Source of the DNA: Pseudosporangium ferrugineum
GTDB taxonomy: Bacteria; Actinomycetota; Actinomycetes; Mycobacteriales; Micromonosporaceae
Direction: 5' to 3'
Assembly (NCBI RefSeq): GCF_003002065.1
Contig: NZ_PVZG01000007.1
Coordinates: 186,001-250,000, forward strand
Length of the DNA: 64,000 nucleotides
The notes under the pieces were generated by a model, which saw nothing but the letters and a program-made list of their open reading frames with translations, was not told the origin of the DNA and did not search any database. Positions 23,901 to 33,129 of this stretch are shown in pieces; the stretch's first letter is position 1, and each line of letters opens with the position of its first letter. Made by a program: the position numbers and the translations under genes.

Positions 23901-26900
23901 CCGCTTCCCCACCGCCCGGGCACCCCCGCGCGGAGACGCCCCCGCCGGGCAGGCAGAGTAACGGTGCGCGTTCAAACGACTACTCTCCGGAGGACTACCC
24001 GGAGCAGGTGGCCGGCCCGGGACACGGCGCCGTAGCCGTCTTCCAGGCCCCCCAGCCGGTACGCCCCCGCGGCAACGGCACCCCGCCCCCGGCCGACCCG
24101 ATGGACATCGACTCGCCGTTCCTCGACCTGTTCGGCGGCACGACGCCCCGCCAGGCCCCGGCGACCGAGCCCCCGCCGGACGACCCGGACGCCGACTTCG
24201 ACTTCGGCTTCGACTTCGACGGCGAGGACGCCCGCCGCGCGGCCACCCCGACGTCCCCCGCCCCGACCTCCCCCGCGCCGGCCCCGGCCGTGCCCACCCA
24301 GCCCACCGTGCCGCCGTCGACCTTGCCACAGGGCACCTCGCTGCCTTCCCGGCCGCCGGTCGCCTCTCCGCCCTCGGTCACGTCGCCGTCGGTCCCGCAG
24401 CCGTCGGTCGCGTCGGCTTCGGAGCCGCCAGTTGTCCGTCCGCCGTTCGTCGAGCGCTCGCCGGATGTCGCTTCGCAGGCCACTGTCCTTTCCGGCGGCT
24501 CCGACCAGATCGCTTCCGCCGGGACTCTTCCCCCGGCGCCCGGGTCGGCCGGCGCTCCGCCGGCCGCCGGTGCGCTGCCTGCCGGTTCCGAGCCTGCCGA
24601 CGCGCTGCCTGCCGGTTCCGAGCCTGCCGGCGTGCTGCCGGTCGCTTCGGGGACGGCCGGTGCGCTGCCGTCCGCCTACGACCCGGCCGCGGCCGGGTCC
24701 GAGCAGCCGGGCGACCAGCGGACACCGGGTTCGGCGCACCGGCTCGTCGCGCCGCCGCCGGCCATTCCGCCCACCGCGGTCCTCGCCGCGGGCGAGCCCG
24801 CCCTGCGTCCCGGCGCCCGGCCGGCCGATGCGCCGGTGTCGCCGTACACGCGGGCACCGGTCGGGCCCCGGGCCGACTTCTACGAGGATCTCGACGCGTC
24901 CGACCCCGGCCTCGAGGACTGGCCGGAGGAGATCCAGCCGCGCAGCCCCGCACCCACGCCACCGCTGTGGCAGCAGGCCGCCGGCGTTCACCCCGGCGGG
25001 ACCGGCGCCTATCCGGGCGACGCCACGGCCGGCGGCCACCTTCCCGGACCGGCCACGGCTCTTCCGGGAGCGACCGCGCCGCACGGAGCCCTTCCCGCGC
25101 CGGGAGCGTTCGCGCCCGGCGACGTCCACTCCGGTGCCGGATTCCACGATGCGGGACACGCCCTTCCGGCGCCCGGCGTCCACGCGGCGGGACACGATCG
25201 TCCGGCGCCCGGCGTCCACGCGGTGGGGCAGGGCGGCGGCTTCCGGCCCGCCACCGACGTCCGGGTGGCCGATCAGGCCGGCGGGTCCCTGCCGGCCACC
25301 GCTCCCGGGGTGTACCCGGCCGGCGCGCTTCCGCCGTACCCGTCCGAAGTGGAGCAGGACCACCACGCCGACCTGGCGCCGATGCCGGAGAAGGCCCCCG
25401 CGCGCAAGCAGGGCCGCAAGAAGAAGGACGAGCCGGCCAACCTTCCCGCCGTCCGGCCGAAGAAGGACGCGAAGCCGGCGCCGCTGCGGCCGCACAAGCT
25501 GAAGTTCAGCGACCGGGACCCCGCCATCGAGCTGGAGATCAGCGAGATCGCCGGGCATCTCACGTTCACCCAGAGCACCGTCACCGCCTGGTATTACCTG
25601 CCCGAGGTGCGCTGGGCGTTCCGGCCCGACGCCGAGCGGGAGGCGCTGCTGTCGGCGATCTCCGAGCAGTACGCCGGCCTCGCGGGCTTCCGCCTGCACC
25701 TGCGCCGCACCAACCGGCCGTTCCCCGCCGACGAGTGGGCCCGCACGGTCGACTCGCTCACCGCCAAACCGCTGCCCGACGTCGGCGGCGGCACCTCCTG
25801 GTCGGACCACCTCGTCGCCGCCCAGCGCCACCTGCTCTCGGTGAACCACGCCGAGGGCCAGACGTACCTGGGCGTGACGTTCGCGCGGCGCTCGCTCGGC
25901 GACACGTTCTCCGAGCGGATCCTGCGCATGTTCGGCAGGGGCACCTCGGACGGCGAACGGCGCAAGCTCGGCCGTACGGTCGAACAGTTCGACGAGGTTC
26001 TCAACGCGTTCGGCATGCGCGGGCGGCGGGTCACCCCGCAGGAGCTCGAGTGGCTGCTGTTCCGCTCGGTCGCGCTGTGCATGGCCCCGCCCGGCCCGCT
26101 GTCCCCGGTCTCCAACGGGCATTGGGAGCGCGGCGATCTGCTGGCGCTGACCGAGCAGGTGGAGCGGTACCGGACCCCGTACGGCTCCACGGTCAAGCTG
26201 GTCAACCGCATGACCGGCGAGGAACGGCACGTCGCCGTGCTGTCCGTCGGCCGGATGGAACCGCTCGAGATCCCCGAGAAGCACGAGCCGTGGATGCACT
26301 TCCACGAGCGGCTCCCGTGGCCGATGGAGCTGTCCTCGCGCATCGACATCCTCGGGCCGAACAGCTCGTTCAAGAACCTCGAGCACCGGCTCCGGATGAT
26401 CCGTTCCCAGCAGCTGGACTACGCCGAGCACGGCATCGACGCGCCGCCCGAACTGGAACGCCTCGCCAAGCGGGCGCTGGTCATCGGCGACGAGATGACC
26501 ACCGGGCTGCCCGTCGAGTCCGCGCGGGCCCACGGCTGGCACCGGATCGCGGTCGGTGGGCGTACCCGGGAGGAATGCCTCGAACGCGCGCGGCGGCTCA
26601 TCCAGCTGTACTCCCGCGAGCTGCGCATCTCCCTGCAACACCCGAAGAACCAGGACCAGCTCGCCCGCGAGTTCATCCCCGGCGAGCCCATCGCCAACAC
26701 CGGCTACGTCCGCCGGATGCCGGTCAAACTGCTGGCGGCTGCCCTGCCGCAGGCCGCGTCGACGGTCGGCGACCGCCGGGGAGACCTCATCGGGCGTACG
26801 GCGGGAACGTGCCGCCGGCCGGTCTTCCTCGACCTGCACTTCCCGATGGAGGTCCGGGAACGTTCCGGGCTCGGCGTGTTCGTGGCCGAACCCGGCGGCG

Positions 26901-28057
26901 GCAAGTCGACCCTCATGGGTGCGCTCGGCTACCTGAACGCCCGCCGCGGCGTCCAGGTCACCCTGCTGGACCCGTCCGGCCCGCTCGCCCGGCTGTGCCA
27001 GATGCCGGAGCTCCGGCCGTACAGCAGGGTCCTGAACTTGACCGGCTCCGAGCAGGGGACGCTGGCGCCGTACGCGCTCATCCCGACCCCGGTCCGCACC
27101 GAGTTCGCGACCGGCCCGGGCGGCGACCGCGAGTACGAGATCGCCGTCTCCAACGCCCGCGCCGAACGTCGCATGCTGGTCCAGGACATCTGCTCCATGC
27201 TGGTCCCGCCGCAGGTCGCCAAGGAAGCCTCGACGGCCACGCTGCTGCGCCACGCGGTGCGCCAGGTCCCGGCCGAGGAGACGTCCACGCTCGACGACGT
27301 CGTGGCGACGCTGCAGAACCTCGACAACGACGAGGGCAAGGAGCTGGCGAACCTCCTGCTCGACACGGCGGAGATGCCCCTCGCCCTGCTGTTCTTCGGC
27401 CGCCCGCCGCAGCACCTGCTCGGCGCCGACTCGGCCCTGACGGTCATCACGATGGCCGGCCTGCGCCTGCCCGACCTGAAGATCGAACGCGAATACTGGT
27501 CGGCGGAGGAGTCGCTGGCCCTGCCGATGCTGCACACGGCCCACCGCCTCGCGGTCCGCCGCTGCTACGGCGGCTCGATGTCGTCGCGGAAAATGGTCGG
27601 CCTGGACGAGGCCCACTTCATGGAAGGCTGGCGCTCCGGCCGCTCCTTCCTGGTCCGCCTCGCCCGCGACTCCCGCAAGTGGAACCTCGCGGCGCTGGTC
27701 GCCTCCCAGAACCCTCGCGACATCCTCGGCCTCGACGTCCAGAACCTGGTGTCGACGGTCTTCGTGGGCCGCATCGCCGAGGACCAGGAGATCGCCTCGG
27801 AGGCCCTCCGCCTCCTGCGGGTCCCGGTCCACGACGGTTACGAGGCGACCCTCGCCTCCCTCTCCCAGGCGGACACCGCGTCCTCGTCCCGCCTCGGCTT
27901 CCGAGAGTTCGTGATGCGAGACGTGGACGGGCGAGTGCAGAAGGTCAGGGTCGACGTCTCGTACGTCGAAGGCCTCCTGGACCACCTCGACACGACCCCC
28001 ACAGCGGCGAAGGCGGCCCCCACCGCCATCCCGTCCCTGTCCGACCTGGAGGTCTGA
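23897..28057 (+). CDS. VirB4/TraC-like ATPase with a long disordered N-terminus
   Basis: Motor ATPase of the type IV secretion-like operon, 1386 residues. Residues 1 to about 520 are Pro/Ala/Gly-rich and probably disordered, with repeats such as PAGSEPA and PGVHA(A/V)G, then a Lys-rich stretch (EKAPARKQGRKKKDEP). The folded part runs from about 530 to 1380: an N-terminal VirB4-like region, Walker A AEPGGGKSTL (about 997-1006), Walker B MVGLDEAHF near 1234 and the motif VASQNPRDIL further on. It resembles the actinobacterial SCO6880-type ATPases found in conjugative elements. ATG at 23897 was chosen for the ATGA overlap. TGA is one base from the next ATG. Confidence 0.82.
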   Translation: MTASPPPGHPRAETPPPGRQSNGARSNDYSPEDYPEQVAGPGHGAVAVFQAPQPVRPRGNGTPPPADPMDIDSPFLDLFGGTTPRQAPATEPPPDDPDADFDFGFDFDGEDARRAATPTSPAPTSPAPAPAVPTQPTVPPSTLPQGTSLPSRPPVASPPSVTSPSVPQPSVASASEPPVVRPPFVERSPDVASQATVLSGGSDQIASAGTLPPAPGSAGAPPAAGALPAGSEPADALPAGSEPAGVLPVASGTAGALPSAYDPAAAGSEQPGDQRTPGSAHRLVAPPPAIPPTAVLAAGEPALRPGARPADAPVSPYTRAPVGPRADFYEDLDASDPGLEDWPEEIQPRSPAPTPPLWQQAAGVHPGGTGAYPGDATAGGHLPGPATALPGATAPHGALPAPGAFAPGDVHSGAGFHDAGHALPAPGVHAAGHDRPAPGVHAVGQGGGFRPATDVRVADQAGGSLPATAPGVYPAGALPPYPSEVEQDHHADLAPMPEKAPARKQGRKKKDEPANLPAVRPKKDAKPAPLRPHKLKFSDRDPAIELEISEIAGHLTFTQSTVTAWYYLPEVRWAFRPDAEREALLSAISEQYAGLAGFRLHLRRTNRPFPADEWARTVDSLTAKPLPDVGGGTSWSDHLVAAQRHLLSVNHAEGQTYLGVTFARRSLGDTFSERILRMFGRGTSDGERRKLGRTVEQFDEVLNAFGMRGRRVTPQELEWLLFRSVALCMAPPGPLSPVSNGHWERGDLLALTEQVERYRTPYGSTVKLVNRMTGEERHVAVLSVGRMEPLEIPEKHEPWMHFHERLPWPMELSSRIDILGPNSSFKNLEHRLRMIRSQQLDYAEHGIDAPPELERLAKRALVIGDEMTTGLPVESARAHGWHRIAVGGRTREECLERARRLIQLYSRELRISLQHPKNQDQLAREFIPGEPIANTGYVRRMPVKLLAAALPQAASTVGDRRGDLIGRTAGTCRRPVFLDLHFPMEVRERSGLGVFVAEPGGGKSTLMGALGYLNARRGVQVTLLDPSGPLARLCQMPELRPYSRVLNLTGSEQGTLAPYALIPTPVRTEFATGPGGDREYEIAVSNARAERRMLVQDICSMLVPPQVAKEASTATLLRHAVRQVPAEETSTLDDVVATLQNLDNDEGKELANLLLDTAEMPLALLFFGRPPQHLLGADSALTVITMAGLRLPDLKIEREYWSAEESLALPMLHTAHRLAVRRCYGGSMSSRKMVGLDEAHFMEGWRSGRSFLVRLARDSRKWNLAALVASQNPRDILGLDVQNLVSTVFVGRIAEDQEIASEALRLLRVPVHDGYEATLASLSQADTASSSRLGFREFVMRDVDGRVQKVRVDVSYVEGLLDHLDTTPTAAKAAPTAIPSLSDLEV

Positions 28058-28058
28058 C

Positions 28059-30038
28059 ATGCTCCGCCGGGCCTGCGCACTGGTCATGACAATGGCGGTG
28101 GCGATGGTGGCAAGCATCGCCTGGGCGGTGACAGCCCCCTCCCCGGCCCAGGCCGGCCCGCTACAGGCCCCCGGCGGCGCCTGCAGCACCGAGGAATGGA
28201 AACAGGACTTCAAATCCTGCGTCTCCCGCCTGACGGTCACGGTGGACGAGAACATCGAATGCCGGACACCGCCGACGCCCAGCACCCCCGACTCGGGACT
28301 CGCCGGGTGGTTCGCAGAACGCCCCGAGTCGTCGAAGCTGAACGGCCCGCAGGGCATCTACAGCCAGTACGGCTACGCCGGATACAGCTTCACGACGTAC
28401 GACCTGGAAGGCGGTTGCGCCTCCACGATCACCGCCCCGGACTCCAAGTTCGAGACGACCGTGGCCAACGGCGAATTCATGATCGCCACAGCGGTCATCG
28501 GCGCCTCCAACGCCCTCCGCGAACGCGCCTGGAACCCGCAGTCCCTGTGGGGCTGGGCCGACCCGCTCGTCGAGCAGGCCACGAAGGCGGTCTACGAAAA
28601 GGTCTTCAGCGTCTTCGGCGTGATCACCCTGGCCATCGTGGGCCTGTACCTGATCTGGCGCTCCCAGCAGGCGGACATGGGCGCGGCGACGACAACGGCG
28701 GGCTGGGCGATCCTCATCATGGTCGCCGTAACAGCGATCGCCGCCTGGCCCGTGAAATCAGCCAACATAGCCGACCAAAGCCTCGTGACCTCCCTCAGCG
28801 TGGTGCATGATGCGGTCGGACCGCGGGCGCAGGACACGCCGGATGGGAAATGCGACGACCCGACTCCGGGAGCTTGCAGCGATAATCGGCCTCCGGCTGT
28901 GCGCGCAAGCGACACCGCGACGGACACCATGCTCTATCGGAACTGGCTACGCGGGCTGCTGGGATCCGCCGACAGCGAGACGGCGCAAAAGTATGGACGA
29001 GCGCTCTACGACGCTCGGTCTTTGACGTGGCGGGACGCCGAGCGGCTGAGGGCCAATCCGGATGATCGGCAGCCGACCTTTACTGCGAAGGGCGAGCAGT
29101 GGAAGAAAGTTGCCGCACAGATCAAGACCGAGGATCCGGAGGCGTATGAGTATTTGCGGGGCGCCAATGGGATGGATCGGGTGGGGGCTGGGTTTATTGC
29201 TGTGCTGGCGGCGGTCATGTTTGCGATGTTCGATCTGACTGCTTCGCTGCTGGTGTTGCTGGGGTTTCTGATTTTCCGGTGGGCGGTCATCGCGGCGCCG
29301 ATTCTTGGCACGGTGGGGTTGTTGCGGCCTGCCAGCTCCGGTATTCGGCGGCTGGGTAACGCTGTTGTCGCGGCGATCTTCAATATTGCGATCTTCGGTA
29401 CGGGCGCGGCGATCTATCTGTTCGCGGTGGATCTGATCATGAATACGGCGAGTCTGCCCGGGTGGTTGCAGGTCGTGCTCGTGTGGTTGTGCGGTGTTGT
29501 CGGGTGGCTGTTGCTGCGGCCGTACCGGCGGATCACTCAGTTGGGGGGCAAGGACAGCACCGCGGCGATCACGTCGGCCGGGTCGTGGCACCGGAAGTTC
29601 TTCCGGGACATGCGGGAGGCCGCGAAGCTGGATGTTGCCGATGCCGGCGGCACCAACGAGCCCCGGATCGGCAAGGGGCGGACGGTGTTCGTCGAGCAGA
29701 GCAACCTTCGGCCGGAGGCTCGGCTCGAAGACCCGGCGCACGCCGCCGGCGGGCGTACGGAACTCGGGTCCGGCCCGGCAGGAGCCGAGAGCGGGACGGC
29801 GCCGGCGGTCCGGCCCGACGGCAACGAGTCGACCCGGGACGACGTCCCGGCGGGCGATCGGCAGCCGGTTCCGCTTCCCGCGGGATCGGCCGCGGGTGCC
29901 TCCCGGCAGCGCCGCCCGTCGACGTGGACCGAGCCGGACGTGGCCGAGTCGCAGTCGTCGTACGCGATCTATCGTCCCGAGACCGGCAGCACCACGCGCG
30001 AGCAGGCGACGCCGCGGGTGCGGACCGAGGCTCGGTGA
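28059..30038 (+). CDS. TrbL/VirB6-like polytopic membrane protein
   Basis: The 659-residue product has a signal peptide (about 1-31, cleavage near AQAGP), an extracytoplasmic domain with several Cys (about 35-120), six or seven membrane segments (about 180-245 and 375-480) and a long polar C-terminus (about 500-659). Signal, Cys domain, then clustered membrane segments is the layout of TrbL/VirB6-type channel subunits, which follow VirB4 in type IV secretion loci. Codon use changes inside the gene: up to about 28.8 kb third positions are nearly all C or G with many C; from about 28.9 to 29.6 kb T- and G-ending codons are common. It could be recombinant. Confidence 0.72.
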   Translation: MLRRACALVMTMAVAMVASIAWAVTAPSPAQAGPLQAPGGACSTEEWKQDFKSCVSRLTVTVDENIECRTPPTPSTPDSGLAGWFAERPESSKLNGPQGIYSQYGYAGYSFTTYDLEGGCASTITAPDSKFETTVANGEFMIATAVIGASNALRERAWNPQSLWGWADPLVEQATKAVYEKVFSVFGVITLAIVGLYLIWRSQQADMGAATTTAGWAILIMVAVTAIAAWPVKSANIADQSLVTSLSVVHDAVGPRAQDTPDGKCDDPTPGACSDNRPPAVRASDTATDTMLYRNWLRGLLGSADSETAQKYGRALYDARSLTWRDAERLRANPDDRQPTFTAKGEQWKKVAAQIKTEDPEAYEYLRGANGMDRVGAGFIAVLAAVMFAMFDLTASLLVLLGFLIFRWAVIAAPILGTVGLLRPASSGIRRLGNAVVAAIFNIAIFGTGAAIYLFAVDLIMNTASLPGWLQVVLVWLCGVVGWLLLRPYRRITQLGGKDSTAAITSAGSWHRKFFRDMREAAKLDVADAGGTNEPRIGKGRTVFVEQSNLRPEARLEDPAHAAGGRTELGSGPAGAESGTAPAVRPDGNESTRDDVPAGDRQPVPLPAGSAAGASRQRRPSTWTEPDVAESQSSYAIYRPETGSTTREQATPRVRTEAR

Positions 30039-30044
30039 TCCGCC

Positions 30045-30599
30045 GTGCCGAGGATCGTCGAACGCGGCCTGACGAGGCTCTTCCGCTCGCGGTGGGGCGT
30101 CGCCCTGGTGATCGCCGTACTCGTCCTCGCGGTCGTCGGTGTCGGCAGGATCTTCTCCGACGGCGGGAACGGCAGCCGGCAACTGCTTGATCCGGTGTCG
30201 CCCGCCCCGACGGTCAGTGTGGATCCGAGCCACGACGACGACGGCGTCATCGTCGACGACGATCCGCCGCCCTCGCCCAAGGTCAAGCCGGGGACCGCCT
30301 CGCCGGAGGCTGTCGCGTACGCGTTCGCCTCGGCCTGGGTCGACCACAAGAACGTGTCCGCCAAGGTCTGGCACGACGGCATCCTGCCCAACTCGACGAA
30401 GGACCTCGCGGACGAACTGAACGGCGTCGACCCCGCGGACGTGCCCGCCGATCGCGTCGTCGGGCGGCCGGCGATCGTGCCCGTCGGCGACGGTCTGGTC
30501 AACGCGGTGGTGACCGTCGACTCGGGCAAGGTGACGCTGCAACTGGTCGCGCCGGACGGCAAGTGGCTGGTGGACGGCGTCGACTGGGAGGCGGCATGA
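30045..30599 (+). CDS. Single-pass membrane protein with NTF2-like domain, possibly VirB8-like
   Basis: The 184-residue product has a basic N-terminus, one membrane segment (about 18-37), an Asp/Pro-rich linker (about 50-80, DDDGVIVDDDPPPSP) and a folded C-terminal part (about 85-182) that looks like the NTF2-like fold of VirB8/TcpC: SPEAVAYAFASAWVDH, VGRPAIVPVGDGLVNAVVTV, WLVDGVDWEAA. In this position, before the peptidoglycan hydrolase, a VirB8-type role is reasonable but unproven. The start is GTG. The stop overlaps the next gene (ATGA). Confidence 0.6.
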   Translation: MPRIVERGLTRLFRSRWGVALVIAVLVLAVVGVGRIFSDGGNGSRQLLDPVSPAPTVSVDPSHDDDGVIVDDDPPPSPKVKPGTASPEAVAYAFASAWVDHKNVSAKVWHDGILPNSTKDLADELNGVDPADVPADRVVGRPAIVPVGDGLVNAVVTVDSGKVTLQLVAPDGKWLVDGVDWEAA

Positions 30600-31738
30600 C
30601 GGCGCTGCGGCGACCCCGGCGGGTGGGTCTTCTGGTGGCCCTCGTGGCAACCTTGGCCCTGCTCTGCTGCGGCGGCAGCGTCAGCGCGATCCTGTTCAGC
30701 AGCTTCAACGACGAGAGCGACGACCTGAGCCTGTTCAGCTCCGGCTGCGGGACCGGCGGCCCGGTCGACCCGGACGGCAGGCTGCCGCGGCTGCGGCCGT
30801 ACGGTCCGGCCCAGATCCGGAATGCGGCCGTCATCATCAACGTGGGGGCGGAACTGAAGATGCCGCCCCGCGCCTGGGTCATCGCCGTCGCCACCGCCAT
30901 GCAGGAGTCCCGGCTGACCAACCTGGGCCACCTGGGCAAACGGAACGACCACGACTCCCTGGGCCTGTTTCAACAGCGCCCCAGCAGCGGCTGGGGCACC
31001 CCGAGCGAAGTGACCGACCCCAAGTACGCGGCCACGAAGTTCTACGAGAAGCTGAAGACGGTCGACGGCTGGGAGTCGATGTCGCTGACTCGGGCGGCGC
31101 AGCGCGTGCAGATCAGCGCCTACCCCGATGCGTACGCGAAGCATGAGCCGATCGCGACCCAGATCGTCAACCTCCTCGCCGACGGGGCTGCCAACGCGGT
31201 CGGTAACTCGCTGTCGATGGTGTGCGCGTCGGCCGCCGACGTCGCCGCCTCGGGATGGACGAATCCGATGGCGATCAAGGCGCCGCGGGGACAGCAGTGG
31301 AGCGTCGGTTCCGGCTTCCGCACCGCGGAACGCCCGAAGCACCAGGGCGTGGACCTCATCGTGGATCTGCGTACGCCGGTGCGCTCGGTCGCCAGCGGCG
31401 TCGTCTCGCGGATCAAGTGCGATGAGACGTTCAGCGGCCGGAAGGACTGCGACCGGCCCGGCTACCCTGGCAAGGGCGGATGCGGCTGGATGCTGGAGAT
31501 CCGGCACGCCGGCAAAATCATGACGCGCTACTGTCACCTGGTGCGACGACCCAATCTCCAGGTCGGCCAGCGGGTCGCCGCCGGCCAGGTCGTCGCCCTC
31601 AGCGGTACGAGCGGCAACTCGTCCGGCCCCCACCTGCACTTCGAGGTCCACTTGAACAACGACCGCTCGAGCGCCAGCGCCGTCGACCCGGTTCAGTTCA
31701 TGGCGCAGCACGGCGCGCCCCTGGGCGGTTCGCAGTGA
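30596..31738 (+). CDS. Bifunctional cell-wall hydrolase: lysozyme-like domain plus M23 peptidase
   Basis: The 380-residue product has an N-terminal membrane anchor (about 10-35), a lysozyme/transglycosylase-like domain (about 75-190) with the probable catalytic Glu in AMQESRL and the phrase DSLGLFQQRPSSGWG, then an M23 (LytM) endopeptidase domain (about 225-375). The M23 metal ligands are visible: His and Asp in HQGVDL, and HLHFEV near the C-terminus. Type IV secretion loci carry such enzymes (VirB1-like) to open the wall for the channel. The two activities would cut both glycan and peptide bonds. Its TGA shares a base with the next ATG (TGATG). Confidence 0.85.
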   Translation: MTALRRPRRVGLLVALVATLALLCCGGSVSAILFSSFNDESDDLSLFSSGCGTGGPVDPDGRLPRLRPYGPAQIRNAAVIINVGAELKMPPRAWVIAVATAMQESRLTNLGHLGKRNDHDSLGLFQQRPSSGWGTPSEVTDPKYAATKFYEKLKTVDGWESMSLTRAAQRVQISAYPDAYAKHEPIATQIVNLLADGAANAVGNSLSMVCASAADVAASGWTNPMAIKAPRGQQWSVGSGFRTAERPKHQGVDLIVDLRTPVRSVASGVVSRIKCDETFSGRKDCDRPGYPGKGGCGWMLEIRHAGKIMTRYCHLVRRPNLQVGQRVAAGQVVALSGTSGNSSGPHLHFEVHLNNDRSSASAVDPVQFMAQHGAPLGGSQ

Positions 31739-32340
31739 TGGGCGGAGGCATGCCGGACCCGTTCGCGGGCAGCTCCGGCTGGGCGCCCGACCCGCCCCGC
31801 CCGATCGTCCCGACCCCCGCCGTCATGGGCGGCCAGCTCCGCGGCCGGCGCGTGCTGATCGGCCTGCCCGGCCACGGGTGGCGCGCCGACCTCCGCGCGG
31901 ACGAGAAGGTCGTGCAGGGCAGCCGTACGTACGTGCCGGTCATGCCGGAGGCGGAGTGGTACCGCGCGGAGGCGGAACAGACCGAGGTCTTCGCGCCGCT
32001 GGTGCCGGTCGAGCGGGTCTGGGTCGAGGAACTCGGCATGGCCGCCCCGGCGACCAGACCCGGCGACGTGGTCTCCCGCCTGGTATCCATGGACGAGCCA
32101 CCCCGCCGCAACCCGGTCGTCGCCCTCGACGCCGACACCCTCACGGGTCGGCGCGTGGTCCAGCTGCTCGAGGACGGCGGCGAACGACGAGACCTCCGCG
32201 CGGTGACCGAACTCCACACCGGCGACGACGGCGACATCTGCGCCCGCGTCGCCACGGAGCTGGACTGGTACCGCTGGGCCTGGAGCGGCAAAGCCCCCCG
32301 AACCCTCGCAATCCCAGTCCACCTACTCTGGGCCGAATAA
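31738..32340 (+). CDS. Last gene of the secretion-like operon, unknown function
   Basis: The 200-residue product has no signal or membrane segment. It starts with a Gly/Pro-rich stretch (MGGGMPDPFAGSSGWAPDPPRP), followed by an alpha/beta-looking region rich in Val and Arg (QLRGRRVLIGLPGHGWRADLRADE, SRLVSMDEPPRRNPVVALDADTLTGRRVVQLLED, ELDWYRWAWSGKAPRTLAIP). I do not recognise it. Overlap with the hydrolase gene and co-direction suggest it works with the secretion-like apparatus, perhaps as a cytoplasmic adaptor. It converges on the next gene with a 1-bp gap. Confidence 0.6.
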   Translation: MGGGMPDPFAGSSGWAPDPPRPIVPTPAVMGGQLRGRRVLIGLPGHGWRADLRADEKVVQGSRTYVPVMPEAEWYRAEAEQTEVFAPLVPVERVWVEELGMAAPATRPGDVVSRLVSMDEPPRRNPVVALDADTLTGRRVVQLLEDGGERRDLRAVTELHTGDDGDICARVATELDWYRWAWSGKAPRTLAIPVHLLWAE

Positions 32341-32341
32341 G

Positions 32342-32863
32342 TTACGAGACCTTAGCGGCGCCGCAAACTCGCCACCCGTCCTCTTCAATGAGTTCGAAGC
32401 GCCAGGGCTCAGTCCGCTGACTGACGGGCTGCCCATTGGCGGAACCCACGATCGTCAGCTCGGTAGTAACGGAGCGGCTCGATCCGTTTGCTGCGACCGC
32501 CAAGGCACCCCAGTTGACGCTCACCGACACATCGAACTCTTTTTCACGAGCGACCAGCTCATCGCGCAGATTCGACACCTGGGCCAAGTTGGCGCCCGAC
32601 TTACAGGTAAAGAGAGACGCCTGCTGATCGTCACGGTTTATCAGGTAGGCACGAAGATAGCTCGAGACGACTACGTCCGGGGAGGTTCGCTTGATTTCGG
32701 TGGCTTCGTCGTAGAGGGAGATGATGACGCCGATTCCGCCCAGGCAGAGGAGGGACAGGATGCCTGCTGCCAGTGCCAGGAACAGGCGTGCCCGGCGGTT
32801 CCGGGGCTTCGGGGGCGCCGGGACCGGGGTGGCCGGTTGGGGTGGCGGGGTTGTCGGCTGCAC
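32342..32863 (-). CDS. Single-pass membrane protein with NTF2/cystatin-like ectodomain
   Basis: The 173-residue product has a Pro-rich cytoplasmic N-terminus (PTTPPPQPATPVPAPPKP), a basic stretch, one membrane segment (about 28-50) and an external domain of about 115 residues ending WRVCGAAKVS, with Cys in LFTCKSG and RVCGA that may pair. Membrane anchor plus small NTF2-like domain is the plan of many actinobacterial accessory proteins. The start GTG at 32863 has no Shine-Dalgarno but TAACCT lies 8 nt upstream on the minus strand, fitting a leaderless message. Base composition is lower in G+C than its neighbours. Confidence 0.6.
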   Translation of the reverse strand: MQPTTPPPQPATPVPAPPKPRNRRARLFLALAAGILSLLCLGGIGVIISLYDEATEIKRTSPDVVVSSYLRAYLINRDDQQASLFTCKSGANLAQVSNLRDELVAREKEFDVSVSVNWGALAVAANGSSRSVTTELTIVGSANGQPVSQRTEPWRFELIEEDGWRVCGAAKVS

Positions 32864-32984
32864 TCGTACGAGGTTAGTGGGTTCTGCTGTGGACCTGCCG
32901 CCCCCGCGCGTCACCCCTGTCGGTGAGGGCTGGGAAGATTGACCGCGAGCCGCTGCGCGGGATCGCGGGGGCGCGACACGGGTC

Positions 32985-33090
32985 AGCAGGGCGCACGGGA
33001 CAGCAGGGGCGCACGGGATCGCGGGGCGGGGCTCGGGATGGCAGGGCGCGGCTCGGGATCGGGGGGCGCGGCTCGGGATGGCGGGGCGTT
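32985..33090. repeat. Imperfect short repeats upstream of the FtsK-like gene
   Basis: Two copies of a GCGCACGGGA-containing unit (about 32991-33020) are followed by three copies of a 20-21 bp unit containing GGCTCGGGAT (at about 33030, 33050 and 33070). They fill most of the gap between the divergent genes at 32863 and 33130. Confidence 0.6.
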
Positions 33091-33129
33091 CGCAGGGTAC
33101 GGTTTGAGCGCACACACGGAGGTGAGGCG

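Noticed and set aside
23972..28357. A 1461-codon open frame antisense to the VirB4-like gene
   Set aside because: It is a high-GC shadow: no Shine-Dalgarno, Arg/Gly/Val-rich with no family features, and the opposite frame has clear ATPase motifs.
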